Below, piece by piece: positions 34,130 to 43,244 of a stretch of DNA of 55,772 nucleotides. The stretch spans positions 1 through 55,772 of the forward strand of contig JABSOQ010000007.1 in the NCBI GenBank assembly GCA_013216195.1. The letters are read 5' to 3'. The translations under genes were made by a program, and so were the position numbers. A model generated the notes under the pieces. The model searched no databases and had not been told where the DNA came from. It worked only from the letters and a program-made list of their open reading frames with translations. Positions within the stretch are counted from its first letter, which is position 1, and each line of letters begins with the position of its first letter. The DNA comes from Bdellovibrionales bacterium. Lineage in GTDB: Bacteria; Bdellovibrionota; Bdellovibrionia; Bdellovibrionales; UBA1609.

Positions 34130-36790
34130 ATGCCTTTGTTCCGGCACATTGGATTTGCTCTTGTTGGGGTTTTATTAGGCGCAAGCCTTTTTACGACCTC
34201 AGCTGAAGCCCTTCCTGAACAGTGTGCCGGTGCTGACCCACAGCATTTTGTGGGTAATCACGAGAGGTCGCATTACCGGCGATCTCTTTCTTATATTGAA
34301 TCTCTCAATGAGTCTGAGCTGAACGCAGTTTATGCACGTCGCGATGAGCTGAGCCTCAATGTTTTTCAAGAAACGTCACTCGTTGGGCGTTTACGTTTCT
34401 TTCATAAAAAAGCTTCAGCGAATTATCGAATCAATTGTCTTCGAAATAGTTCGACTGATCTTGATTGCCAAATGAGTCTTGAGCCCCTGAGGGCTGGCTT
34501 GTTTTCTGAACTCACGTCATACCGTGCAATGTTGGCCGTCTCCCAGGGGCACGCTGGCCTTGAGCTACTTAGTGCTGGGTTCTCCTCGGTCAACTGGGTT
34601 GTGGCAAGACATATTAGGCAGCCAAAAGAAGCGAGAGCAAGGGGCACTCGCATATATATGGATCCTCTCAATGATGAAGAGGCTCAGCTCGTAAAAAGCC
34701 TATTTATTGAAAACGTTTTGAGACCTTTGGGATACCTTGAAGTCGGTCTTGATGGCCTTCAGCAGTTCTTGAATAGTTTTGATAGAGGGCAAATGAGACA
34801 GTACGGAGAGCGTATCTCTGCTCTGCAAGATCTAGCAAAAGATCGGTATGTTTCAGCAATGACGCGGTTTCCGCTTCTAGGTTTTTATAAATCCCATCAA
34901 AGCAATGACTCTCAAGCCCTGGTTGAAGCCTTGTCGATTCACAAAAGAATTGCAGAACGTCAAATGGGTCAAAGGCTCCGTCTAAGAAACCTCGTAAATT
35001 ACCCGACAGCATTGCTGGCTGATATTTTGGTGTCACGAGCGAACTCAGAAGACGATTGCCAAAACTTAGCAGCTCTTTTTAGGTCTGAAGAGAGAAGGCT
35101 CAGAAACAACGGCTACTTGCGGCTCACGGGCACTATTGTTGGATGTGGTCTCGCATTTGTTACCGGGGCTTGGCCCGTTTGTGCGGCACTCACTGTTTTG
35201 AACTCTAGCGCCTCAATTAGGCAAAGTGCTAGTCGCGTAAGGTCTTCGGTATACTGGCAGTATCTTGACCCTGAGAACCAAGATGAAATTGATCTTGTTG
35301 ATGCGATTCGTTCAGCTAAGGGTGACCTCTACCTCGAGATGGCTCTATCTGTTCCAATAACCTTAGGTTTAGGTGCGGCAGCCAAAGTTGCCACTACCCG
35401 GTTTATGACTTCGCGATTCTCAGCACCAGTTAGGCGGCTCTTTGTTAGAGAGAACAAAAAAGCCCCAAGAAGTGTGCTTGCACAAGCCTTGGTGGCAGAT
35501 CTACCAATTACTAGAAAGCCTATGCGCTATCTTTTTGGTGTCACACCTACGCAGTCGTTTTGGCCTGCTTCTATATTTTCTGTTGGTGTAAACATTGGCT
35601 TTACGTACCCAGAGGTTTTCAAAACAGCTGACAGGTTTATGAGGGTCAGACCAGCTTTGTTGGACCCAGATCACGAATATTACCCGTATTACGAAGAGAT
35701 GCGGCAAAGGCCTGTGGCCGAGGCGATGCCTTTTGTTAAAGAGACTCTGCCGATGATTGCAATGATACATCATGATCCCGCGCACTCTGATTTGAAGGCC
35801 GAGATTTTAAATGACCACCTTTCTTTGGTTAATATCCGTGCTCGGTTCCAGGAGAGAGAGGAGTTTCTGACTGAAATAGCTAATGAGCCCCGGACTCAAA
35901 GCCTTTACTTTGTTTTATACCGTGAGGGTAATATGGCTAGAGTGCGTGAGCTTAAAGCTTTGGCTCAGCAAGCCTACCGTGACTTTTATATGGTTGTAGC
36001 TCCTGCTCTGTTCGCAGCAATTGGTGACAGCTTTACCGAAGAAGAGATCGAGGTCGATTCGGGCTCGACTGATAGCTCTGTTTTGAAGCAAGTGCGTTTT
36101 TCTGCTGAAACCTTCGAGCTAGCTGCATTTTTAGAAAACGCCGAGGCCTTCAGGCAGGCGATTAGCAATCAGCCTGAGGTTCTGTACAACTTCGGGATGG
36201 AGCCAGAGATTTGGCTTTCTCTGACGGAAACTGAGCAGACAAAGCTCGCAATGGTTTGCGCTAGATATATGGCGCTTAACATTTTTCATAAACAGGTGTT
36301 CGAAGTAAAGGTACATGAGTACTTGCTAGGTGCCCATTTTGAGTTGGCACAATTAGCTCTTGTTCAAGCCTATAGCGATTTTGCTTCAACTCTGCTACCG
36401 AATCGTCAGAGTCGAGACGAGTTGCGAGGGTTCACTGGTACGGTCTTAGAGATATTCTCAAATGACTACACCGCTCAATCATACGCTATTGATGAAGACA
36501 CCAGGGTTCAAGAGTTGCCACCGACTCCACAACTTATGGGAATGCTGAATGATTTCTTTTTTGATCAGATGATTTTCGAAGTTAATGAGCTCAGTGAAAC
36601 GTCTGAGCCCCTTACGGTATACAAAGCGTGGAGCTCAGAGGGTGAATTGCTCGACAGAGATCAGTTGGACCTCTTCAGTATTAAGAGAAACCTCGATCCA
36701 ACCTCTAGACGTTTTTTCCTTCCAAACGGAGATGTCATAGGCTTCATGGAAAGCCTAAGACGTATGATTAGATACGAGATTGGTATATAA
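34130..36790 (+). CDS. large exported/membrane protein of unknown function, fourth gene of the run (886 aa)
   Basis: Signal peptide ends at about AEA-L (27). Residues 30-325 are helical and soluble with a few Cys (QCAG, INCLR, LDCQM). Hydrophobic segments lie at about 331-357 and 402-421 with a charged stretch between. The remaining 460 residues are helical and soluble. There is no HExxH or other catalytic motif. No family recognised. It starts 5 bp after the previous gene and is followed after 2 bp by the zincin gene. Confidence 0.75.
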   Translation: MPLFRHIGFALVGVLLGASLFTTSAEALPEQCAGADPQHFVGNHERSHYRRSLSYIESLNESELNAVYARRDELSLNVFQETSLVGRLRFFHKKASANYRINCLRNSSTDLDCQMSLEPLRAGLFSELTSYRAMLAVSQGHAGLELLSAGFSSVNWVVARHIRQPKEARARGTRIYMDPLNDEEAQLVKSLFIENVLRPLGYLEVGLDGLQQFLNSFDRGQMRQYGERISALQDLAKDRYVSAMTRFPLLGFYKSHQSNDSQALVEALSIHKRIAERQMGQRLRLRNLVNYPTALLADILVSRANSEDDCQNLAALFRSEERRLRNNGYLRLTGTIVGCGLAFVTGAWPVCAALTVLNSSASIRQSASRVRSSVYWQYLDPENQDEIDLVDAIRSAKGDLYLEMALSVPITLGLGAAAKVATTRFMTSRFSAPVRRLFVRENKKAPRSVLAQALVADLPITRKPMRYLFGVTPTQSFWPASIFSVGVNIGFTYPEVFKTADRFMRVRPALLDPDHEYYPYYEEMRQRPVAEAMPFVKETLPMIAMIHHDPAHSDLKAEILNDHLSLVNIRARFQEREEFLTEIANEPRTQSLYFVLYREGNMARVRELKALAQQAYRDFYMVVAPALFAAIGDSFTEEEIEVDSGSTDSSVLKQVRFSAETFELAAFLENAEAFRQAISNQPEVLYNFGMEPEIWLSLTETEQTKLAMVCARYMALNIFHKQVFEVKVHEYLLGAHFELAQLALVQAYSDFASTLLPNRQSRDELRGFTGTVLEIFSNDYTAQSYAIDEDTRVQELPPTPQLMGMLNDFFFDQMIFEVNELSETSEPLTVYKAWSSEGELLDRDQLDLFSIKRNLDPTSRRFFLPNGDVIGFMESLRRMIRYEIGI

Positions 36791-36792
36791 CT

Positions 36793-38064
36793 GTGGCAGG
36801 CTGGGGAAGAATTTTTTGTCTGTTGGTTTGGTTGCTGTGTTTGCCTGCGTTCGCCGACAACGTACCGAGATCTGTAAACGATCTATTCCCGGTCATGGTA
36901 CCACCGACTTGTACAGAGCTTCTGTTAGGTGCCGGTCGTAGCTTAGATTTGAACCAAGAATTACAAGACCTGAAATCGTTATCACAATCTGAAACTAACG
37001 ATTTAGTTTTTGAGCAACAGCTCGAAGCCTTCTTGTCGAAGTACATCATGTACGCTCGAAGCGAGGGTTTGATCTTAGAGTTCGCAGAAGACAGTCTCAC
37101 TACACTTCGGGTGGTACCCGATCAGTATGGTCACCCATTGGGTCAATTGGCCGCGCAGCTTGAGCCCTTCGGTTATGCTGTTTTATTTAAATCAAAGTTC
37201 TTGTTTGATAATAGCCTCGGTCAACTGGTGCATGAAGATAGAGTTTTGCACTTATCACCAGAGCTTCTTCTTAAAGACGGGGGCCTTTGGGAGGTGGTTC
37301 GGCACGAGCTTCAGCATCTCATCGAGAGCTTGCTCGATGATCTAGCTCGGGCACCCACTTTCTTTGGTATGCTACGATCTGAAAACGATGATCTGACCCA
37401 CGATAAGAACTTCTATGAAGACGAGTTACACCTCGATGAAATCAATGCTTACCTAATTTCGTTGAGATCACTTATTGAACAAGTTAAAGCGTTTGAAGCC
37501 TACTTTGAAACTCTCGATAGCGAATTTGACCGAGTTCCTGTTAGAAAAGTTATCGATGCCTTGGAAGAGCGCTTTGCTGTTACACTTGATCTGGCCATGA
37601 GAATTGCCGAGGCGGTCGAAGACAACCTCGAACAAGTTGATAAGGCTTTACAGCGGTTGTCAATTGCAAGGCTCTATGAGATCGATATGACAAGGCTTGA
37701 TGGCAAAGTAGTCGCGGTGGTCGACGATCTGGCGATTACATTAAAAGCATCAGAAGAAGGTGAGTTTTATACCGCCACCGTTCAGTATGCCAAGGGCAAG
37801 ACTTTCGAGACTCGAAAGTTTGAATTAACACAGCAGCAGGCTCATAGGTTCTTTAGGTCGAGGGTGACATCTAGGAGAGCTCTTCTGGTTCTAATTGCGA
37901 GAGTGGTAAGTCGTCATTTTAAGCCTATGCTTGAGTTTGCCCCGGTGATTACTGACTCTTTAGAGATCCTTCAAGAAGCTGCCGATGGGGGAGAGCAACT
38001 GCTGCAGCCGGCTTTTGAGGACACTCTAGAGGCCTTGCTGTCTGATTTGGGCATTGCCTACTAG
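36793..38064 (+). CDS. exported putative zinc metalloprotease, HExxH type, last gene of the run (423 aa)
   Basis: GTG start two bases after the preceding stop. Signal peptide (MAGWGRIFCLLVWLLCLPAFA, cleavage after 21). HELQH at 171-175 in WEVVRHELQHLIESLL is a zincin helix; Glu216 in DEINAYLISLRSL, 41 residues after His175, is a likely third ligand and matches the E-x-x-A-Y-L-x-x-L-R-x-L block of the divergent 29155 protein. The C-terminal 200 residues are helical plus a small beta part. No known peptidase family recognised; the shared zinc site suggests a new or divergent gluzincin-like group. Confidence 0.75.
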   Translation: MAGWGRIFCLLVWLLCLPAFADNVPRSVNDLFPVMVPPTCTELLLGAGRSLDLNQELQDLKSLSQSETNDLVFEQQLEAFLSKYIMYARSEGLILEFAEDSLTTLRVVPDQYGHPLGQLAAQLEPFGYAVLFKSKFLFDNSLGQLVHEDRVLHLSPELLLKDGGLWEVVRHELQHLIESLLDDLARAPTFFGMLRSENDDLTHDKNFYEDELHLDEINAYLISLRSLIEQVKAFEAYFETLDSEFDRVPVRKVIDALEERFAVTLDLAMRIAEAVEDNLEQVDKALQRLSIARLYEIDMTRLDGKVVAVVDDLAITLKASEEGEFYTATVQYAKGKTFETRKFELTQQQAHRFFRSRVTSRRALLVLIARVVSRHFKPMLEFAPVITDSLEILQEAADGGEQLLQPAFEDTLEALLSDLGIAY

Positions 38065-38234
38065 CGGCAGCTATCAGCTGAAAGTGACAAAAATGGGGGT
38101 CTGATGTCTTCAAATCAATTCTAGGCCCACTTCAGGCCTGCCCTCAGTGGCCTCACTCTTGCTTTTTTACACGGTTGGACGGTTAAGCGCCCAAGTTGCT
38201 CGTAGTACAGCTTAGCCGAAAATGAGGAGTCATC

Positions 38235-39926
38235 ATGTTCCAATTTGGTCGTATGTTGCGAGTGACAGTTGCTCTACCAGTGCTTTTCGCATTGGCGCTC
38301 ACGGCGTGTTCAAATGAAGAAACAAAGAGTCGTGGTCGAAACAAAGGCAATGACCCCAACCCCAGCGGGGCAGCCGCTGGCCCACCATCTGGTGGCGGAG
38401 ACACTAGCGAATTAGATGAAAGTGCTTTCGGTAAGCTACAGCCTGAAGGTGACCGCTTAATCGTACTTGACCCAAGAGATGGCACTGAACGAGAAACCAC
38501 TCTCGTTCGTGGCGGAGAGCGAACATTAATAACAGATTCAGGCTCAAGCGCTGTTTACAGAGATACTATTGGGCGCTCAACAGTGCCGGGTGCTTATGTG
38601 ACTCTCGAGGGAGCTGGTGGTGGCTTGATAGCCGACACCGACAGCCTTAGCCCTACAGTTTACACAGACTACGGCATTTCTAGAGTGATAGAGCCTGATC
38701 CTACTTATGTTCACATTCAGCCACAAGACCGTATGGATCCGATCTTAACTGGTGGTTTCGACCCGAACCCAGACACTGGAGTTTCTGAATTCGTTTACAC
38801 AGATTTTGGTAATGATCTGATTATGTACACTCTGCGAACTCTAGCAAACAGCTGGGGTAGCTACCGCGGCCAACCTATGGATATGGGTGCTAGCATTCGC
38901 GAGTTGATCGTTGAGCCTCAAGCTGGCTCGAATCAGGTAGTCGTTGCAGTAAAAATTCAAGCCGACGGTGTTTTTGGAGGTGAAGCTTTAGCAAACGGCC
39001 AGCGCATTTATCGAGTTGAGCTTGAGGGCACTATGAGCGCTCAAGGTCGCAGAATCACACTCCGTCAGATCTCAAACCCTGAAGAAGACGGCGGGTACCG
39101 TTTTCAAGCCTATGTCACATGTATGGACGTTGAGCTCGGAAGCTGCGACACCTCTATCGTTGTGATCGAGCAAATCAGTGAACACAATGAAATCTGCAAA
39201 CGTGGTATTGCTATCTACAGAAACATTGGTGCTCAATTGCAAATGGATGATGACCTATTCACCCAAGTGAACTGTGGTCAGTTTCCAGATCAGTACCCTG
39301 CAGCTAAGCGATTCTTGAGCTACATGGCTAATACTGTACATAGCTACAGAATTCGAAAGCGGGTCGCTGTGCCGGCTCAATGCTCGCCAGTAGACGCACA
39401 GGTGAAAATTCCCCACATGGAAGAAACGCGAGCAAGAAGCTTTGCCGCTGCCAATGGTTATGCCTTTGTGCATATCGAAGGTATCGAAAGCGATTACGAT
39501 TACACACGAGCAGACTTATTTGAACTTTCTGATGGTTCAAACCCAGCTGCCCACTTGTTTGATGATGCTCGTGATTGGTTTAGGTTTTGGGGTCAGCTGA
39601 AGCGTGACACACCTGAGACCAGCGAAGTTTTCAGGCACGAGTTGCGCTTCTATGGCGACAGCATGCCTCGCGGTGCCCACAGTGGTATGACCAGCCCAAT
39701 GGCGTCGACCATTTCACAAGCGGTGCTTGAAGGTAATGATGGCAGAGGTCACCTGAGTATTCTTCTTAATTTCACAGACGGTTACTCAACAGAGCTTGAG
39801 TTCTTAGGTATTAGCAAAAGGTATCTGTCTCCAGAGGGTATGCGATTTTACCCATTTCAGGGCCGAGAAGTGAGAGCGATAACTGAGTACCCTGTGCCGT
39901 TTCCAGAAGAGTTCAAAGGAATGTAA
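38235..39926 (+). CDS. outer-membrane or periplasmic lipoprotein of unknown function (563 aa)
   Basis: Lipobox LTAC with Cys25 as the acylated residue after a hydrophobic core; the next residues SNEE carry no Asp at +2. A Pro/Gly/Ser-rich linker (about 33-60) precedes a large strand-rich domain with Cys pairs (VTCMD/GSCDT, EICKR/VNCGQ) and a C-terminal part with many aromatic residues. No family recognised. GAGGAG ribosome site. It is 170 bp after the five-gene run with no terminator between, so it may be part of it or separate. Strong terminator at 39953-39981. Confidence 0.8.
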   Translation: MFQFGRMLRVTVALPVLFALALTACSNEETKSRGRNKGNDPNPSGAAAGPPSGGGDTSELDESAFGKLQPEGDRLIVLDPRDGTERETTLVRGGERTLITDSGSSAVYRDTIGRSTVPGAYVTLEGAGGGLIADTDSLSPTVYTDYGISRVIEPDPTYVHIQPQDRMDPILTGGFDPNPDTGVSEFVYTDFGNDLIMYTLRTLANSWGSYRGQPMDMGASIRELIVEPQAGSNQVVVAVKIQADGVFGGEALANGQRIYRVELEGTMSAQGRRITLRQISNPEEDGGYRFQAYVTCMDVELGSCDTSIVVIEQISEHNEICKRGIAIYRNIGAQLQMDDDLFTQVNCGQFPDQYPAAKRFLSYMANTVHSYRIRKRVAVPAQCSPVDAQVKIPHMEETRARSFAAANGYAFVHIEGIESDYDYTRADLFELSDGSNPAAHLFDDARDWFRFWGQLKRDTPETSEVFRHELRFYGDSMPRGAHSGMTSPMASTISQAVLEGNDGRGHLSILLNFTDGYSTELEFLGISKRYLSPEGMRFYPFQGREVRAITEYPVPFPEEFKGM

Positions 39927-39952
39927 GTTTCTCGGTTCTATATTTAGAAAGT

Positions 39953-39981
39953 AAAAAAGAGCGCCGAGGGCGCTCTTTTTT
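39953..39981 (+). terminator. strong intrinsic terminator after the lipoprotein gene
   Basis: AAAAAA, GAGCGCC-GAG-GGCGCTC, TTTTTT; a perfect 7-bp GC-rich stem. Confidence 0.93.
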
Positions 39982-40009
39982 ATTGGGCTTTACCAAACAA
40001 TGAGCTGTA

Positions 40010-40068
<59 letters not shown>

Positions 40069-40104
40069 GCAGATTCAAAGAGAGGGTCAACTTCCGGCGG
40101 CCGA

Positions 40105-40335
40105 TCATTCTTCTACCAGCTTAAATCGTGGAGTTGTTACTCCATTAATCTCTACGGTCTCCCCAAACATTTTGAGTGGGCGAACCCAGAGTTTGCCAAG
40201 TTCGTTTTCATAAAGACATTCATACAGCACTAATTCTTCAAGAGATTCACTGTGCCTGACCGTATCGATAACTTTATATTTCGGCCCTTTGTAATGCTGG
40301 TAAACTCCGCCAGCTACAATTTTAGAAGTTTGCAT
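40105..40335 (-). CDS. DUF1653 family protein (76 aa)
   Basis: A small cytosolic protein matching the DUF1653 pattern closely: G-x-Y-x-H-Y-K-G-x-x-Y-x-V near the N-terminus, then [16 protein letters not shown] and LWVRPLKMF. The function of the family is unknown. Strong ribosome site (AAAGGAG) before the ATG at 40335. Single-gene unit; no terminator seen before the heptamer array. Confidence 0.9.
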   Translation of the reverse strand: MQTSKIVAGGVYQHYKGPKYKVIDTVRHSESLEELVLYECLYENELGKLWVRPLKMFGETVEINGVTTPRFKLVEE

Positions 40336-40590
40336 TTAAGCTCCTTTCAAAATCTTGGCTCAGTACGAGCTTATTGACCATGCTGAATTCAGTTGCAAGT
40401 CGAATTGCAGACACACAGAACATAATAAGCCGATTGATAATTGCTATGTGATTACAGCCTATTTGACGGGCACGTTGAGCGTTAAAGTTTGATTTTCACT
40501 ACAAAATTTCTTGATGTCGTAGTGTCACAGTGTGAAAATCTTTGCCAAGACTTTTACGGACAAAAGTCTAACAAGTCAGGTGGCGGGGAA

Positions 40591-41493
40591 ATGGATTTAT
40601 CTCAAAGTAAAAACTCATTGCTCATAAATCAGCTAAACAAAAAGCCTGTGCTTAGCACTTACACAGACTACCGACGCTACCTACATGACTTCTACAACTT
40701 CAAACGAATTCAGACGTCTCAAAGTGTTCGACCTTATGCTTATGCTGATTTTGCTGCTGCAGCGAATATTAAGTCACCAAACTACTTAAAGCTAATTATT
40801 GATGGTCGCCGTAACCTCTCAGCGCAAATGATGACCAAGTTTTCGAAAGCTCTCGGTCACTCAAAAGCAGAGGCTAATGAATTTGCAGCGCTTGTGAAGT
40901 ACAGCCAAGCGAAAACGCCTGCTGAGCGCAACCAGCATCTGAAGGTCTTGGCCGATATTCGCGTAGAAAAGCAAATCAAAGAAGGTCAACTTCTCTCGAC
41001 TGACTATGAGAAAGTGCCGAGTTGGGTAACTTGGGTTCTTCACGCGATGACCGATCAGAAAAATGTGAAGTTTGATGTTGAGAGTTTGCGAAATATCATG
41101 CGAAACAAGGCATCAGAAGAGGAGATCAAAACAAGCCTCAATGGTTTGGTTGAGCGTGGTGAAGTTCAAATTGCAGAAGACGGCTCTGCTCAGAAGGCTC
41201 GCGAAGTGATGAGTGGCCGTGAGAACGTACCGGTAGAGCTCATTAGAAAACTTCAAGCCGAGTTGATCTATTTAGGTTTAGAGTCACTATTTCAAGATCG
41301 CCCCCAAGACAGAGAGTTTGGGGCCATGACGGCTTCTTTGACAGAAGATGAGTTTGATCAATTGAAGTTTGAGCTCAGACAGCTTCGTAAAAAATGGAGT
41401 AAGAACTTTTCAGTGAACCGACACCAGGCCAAAGGCGACAGAGTGTTTCAGCTGAACATTCAGTTGTTTCCAATTACAAAAGCGACACGCTAA
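40591..41493 (+). CDS. TIGR02147/DUF4423 family regulator-like protein (300 aa)
   Basis: The family is known mainly from Fibrobacter, Bdellovibrio and relatives, and is thought to be regulatory. Typical features: an early TDYRRYLHDFYNFKR segment, an HTH-like region (YADFAAAANIKSPNYLKLIIDGRRNLS) followed by MTKFSKALGHSKAEANEFAALVKYSQAKT, and the C-terminal DUF4423-like helices (LTEDEFDQLKFELRQLRKKW). I chose the ATG at 40591 (AGGTGG 7 nt upstream) over an upstream TTG whose added residues look non-coding. No terminator is seen; a possible structured RNA follows at 41563. Confidence 0.85.
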   Translation: MDLSQSKNSLLINQLNKKPVLSTYTDYRRYLHDFYNFKRIQTSQSVRPYAYADFAAAANIKSPNYLKLIIDGRRNLSAQMMTKFSKALGHSKAEANEFAALVKYSQAKTPAERNQHLKVLADIRVEKQIKEGQLLSTDYEKVPSWVTWVLHAMTDQKNVKFDVESLRNIMRNKASEEEIKTSLNGLVERGEVQIAEDGSAQKAREVMSGRENVPVELIRKLQAELIYLGLESLFQDRPQDREFGAMTASLTEDEFDQLKFELRQLRKKWSKNFSVNRHQAKGDRVFQLNIQLFPITKATR

Positions 41494-41975
41494 TTCTCAG
41501 AATCTCGTTACTAGGTCTATTTGGTTTTAAAGGTAGATTTTAGAAAAGAAAAAATCAGATCCTGGTGTGAAGCGAGAAGGAACTGGCTGGTTCCTAGCTT
41601 TCGAGGGGGGGAGGGGAAAGTGCCCCACACCAAGACCTGAACAATACACCAACGTTCAACACCCTTCTATATAGCAAGGGTAGGGCCAAGGTCTGGCCCG
41701 CCTAGATGCACTCAGATGCGTTTTATTGCTGTCTAAGTCTCAAATCGGTGCGCAAAAACGGCACCCAGGCTCAATTTGGGCCCCTCTGTTCGATCTGAGC
41801 TGGGCGCAAAGTTGAGGCCTCGCCTTGCCAATCCACTATCGGGCGTCTGTATTTCGTCTCAAATTGATACAGCCGATAGCTAGGGGGCTGTGCCCTTATG
41901 AGCGTAGGTGCCGGCTTCTGGATGCAACTTTGCAATCAATTACGACTGTACCCGTTTGCCTGAAAGGAACTCGCT
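41494..41975. other. intergenic region (482 bp) with a possible structured RNA
   Basis: Besides the branched structure at 41563-41632, there are several GC-rich inverted segments between 41740 and 41830 (for example GCACCCAG and CTGGGCGC). I see no ORF worth calling and no clear promoter for the 41976 gene. Confidence 0.35.
41563..41632 (+). ncRNA. candidate structured RNA, three-way-junction-like fold
   Basis: The outer stem TGGTGTG (41563-41569) pairs with CACACCA (41626-41632). Inside, AAGC/GCTT and AGGAAC/GTTCCT (41578-41595) build one arm and GGG(G)/CCC(C) (41613-41625) a second. A run of seven G lies between. No match to a known riboswitch or small RNA that I recognise. Folding by eye only. 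Confidence 0.3.
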
Positions 41976-43109
41976 ATGTGGCGAAATCTTACGTTTGCTG
42001 TAGGCTCATTGATGCTCGTATTGGGCTTCTCTTCTCTGGCTCAGGTCATGATGCCCATGGAGGTAAAGGTTAGGTTTAGTGAGGTTGAGGGCGAGCGCAC
42101 GATTTACCCTGTTCAAGACGGGCCCTACCCTGGGCGTATGGTAACGATGGTGCCATCAGCACAGGGCGAGCTGAGAGTTGAGTTTATCAACCTAACGACG
42201 AAGGGTGAAGATTACCCCGCTTACCAGATGTCAGGCTCCGCCCCTGCAAGAGTCACCCTGGCTGAAGGCGGTAAACTGACTGTCGAGTTTTCTGAGCCTT
42301 TTCATTACAGGTATGTCGTCGCCAATGATCAAACAGGTTCTGAAGAGATGAGAACAGGCGCACTTGATAAGCTCGAGGCCACCATTAGCGAAGAGAACCT
42401 TCCGAACTTCACGAGGGTTTATCTAGGTGCCCCTGCGATTGGCTTTGTTTTGAGAGAAGACCTAGAGAGAATGAAAAGACTGGCTGAAGCCTACGTATCT
42501 GAGAGAGCGCAAGAGTACACGAGCTTTCCATTGGCTGACCAGTTGGCTAAAGGAGCAAAACTTACGGGCCGCCCTTCGCTTGTAAAAGCGATTAGCTTTC
42601 AGAAACCCGTCTCAGAGGCATTACCAAGCGTCATGTACCCCGCAGGTATACCTTTGAAAATTGAGATCAACCCTTATACGAATGAGCTCGTGCTAGGGAC
42701 CTCGATGATACTTGGCGGGCCTTCTCTCAGAACAATTGCAGGCTTAGTCGATGATATTGTGGGCCTTGATAATAACGGTACTTCAACTTTTGGGGGCCCA
42801 AATGGTTTTCAAGGGCTTGATCGATTTGTTGAGGTCGACTTACAAGATCAAACTATAGCCAACTACATATCTGCTAGGGCAGAGATCATTCGCATGCGCA
42901 CAGACATCGAGCAGGCAGTGAAGAGGGCTCACGGCATACCAGATTTCACAACCGACCCCAGGCCCGACCCAGTTACCGGTTTGGGGCGAATCATGATGGT
43001 CACCGCTGGTTCAGGCGAGAATGCGATGCTAAATGGCTTTCACGCTGTGAAAGAGTGTCGCTCTATAATTACGGGTCTATCGCTGGGTGGGCCTGAGCAG
43101 CTCCGCTAA
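41976..43109 (+). CDS. exported protein of unknown function (377 aa)
   Basis: Signal peptide ends at about SLA-Q (22). The first 110 residues of the mature protein are strand-rich, then a helical segment (LREDLERMKRLAEAYVSERAQEY) and a mixed C-terminal part with a single Cys near the end. AAGGA 8 nt before the ATG. No family recognised. It precedes the efflux operon by 135 bp but the operator region lies between, so it is probably a separate unit. Confidence 0.75.
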   Translation: MWRNLTFAVGSLMLVLGFSSLAQVMMPMEVKVRFSEVEGERTIYPVQDGPYPGRMVTMVPSAQGELRVEFINLTTKGEDYPAYQMSGSAPARVTLAEGGKLTVEFSEPFHYRYVVANDQTGSEEMRTGALDKLEATISEENLPNFTRVYLGAPAIGFVLREDLERMKRLAEAYVSERAQEYTSFPLADQLAKGAKLTGRPSLVKAISFQKPVSEALPSVMYPAGIPLKIEINPYTNELVLGTSMILGGPSLRTIAGLVDDIVGLDNNGTSTFGGPNGFQGLDRFVEVDLQDQTIANYISARAEIIRMRTDIEQAVKRAHGIPDFTTDPRPDPVTGLGRIMMVTAGSGENAMLNGFHAVKECRSIITGLSLGGPEQLR

Positions 43110-43163
43110 CAAGTCTTAGGTTGAGCCAATCTAAATACCTGTATTTACGATTCTTTATGGTTA

Positions 43164-43181
43164 TTTAAACAAATGTTTAAA
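43164..43181. promoter_or_regulatory. TetR-type operator, site 1
   Basis: TTTAAACA-AA-TGTTTAAA: perfect 8-bp arms around a 2-bp centre. One of three similar 18-bp palindromes before the tolC-like gene. Confidence 0.7.
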
Positions 43182-43188
43182 AATCCTA

Positions 43189-43217
43189 TTGAATTCATTT
43201 AAACGTTCGTTTAAATT
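43189..43217 (+). promoter_or_regulatory. candidate sigma70 promoter of the efflux operon
   Basis: TTGAAT (43189-43194), 17 bp, TAAATT (43212-43217). The spacer and -10 coincide with operator sites 2 and 3, so a bound repressor would exclude RNA polymerase. Confidence 0.55.
43198..43215. promoter_or_regulatory. TetR-type operator, site 2
   Basis: TTTAAACG-TT-CGTTTAAA: perfect 8-bp arms. It directly abuts site 3. Confidence 0.7.
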
Positions 43218-43233
43218 TAAACAAACGTTTGAA
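43216..43233. promoter_or_regulatory. TetR-type operator, site 3
   Basis: TTTAAACAAACGTTTGAA: the central CAAACGTTTG is a perfect palindrome and the outer bases are nearly so. It ends 11 bp before the ATG, overlapping the leader. Confidence 0.65.
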
Positions 43234-43244
43234 TAGGAGAATTC

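Noticed and set aside
41740-41880. GC-rich inverted segments with GCGCAAAG, considered as a c-di-GMP (GEMM) riboswitch
   Set aside because: The other conserved GEMM elements (the two stems with CAGGGCAAACC-like and GCGGGG-like parts) are absent.
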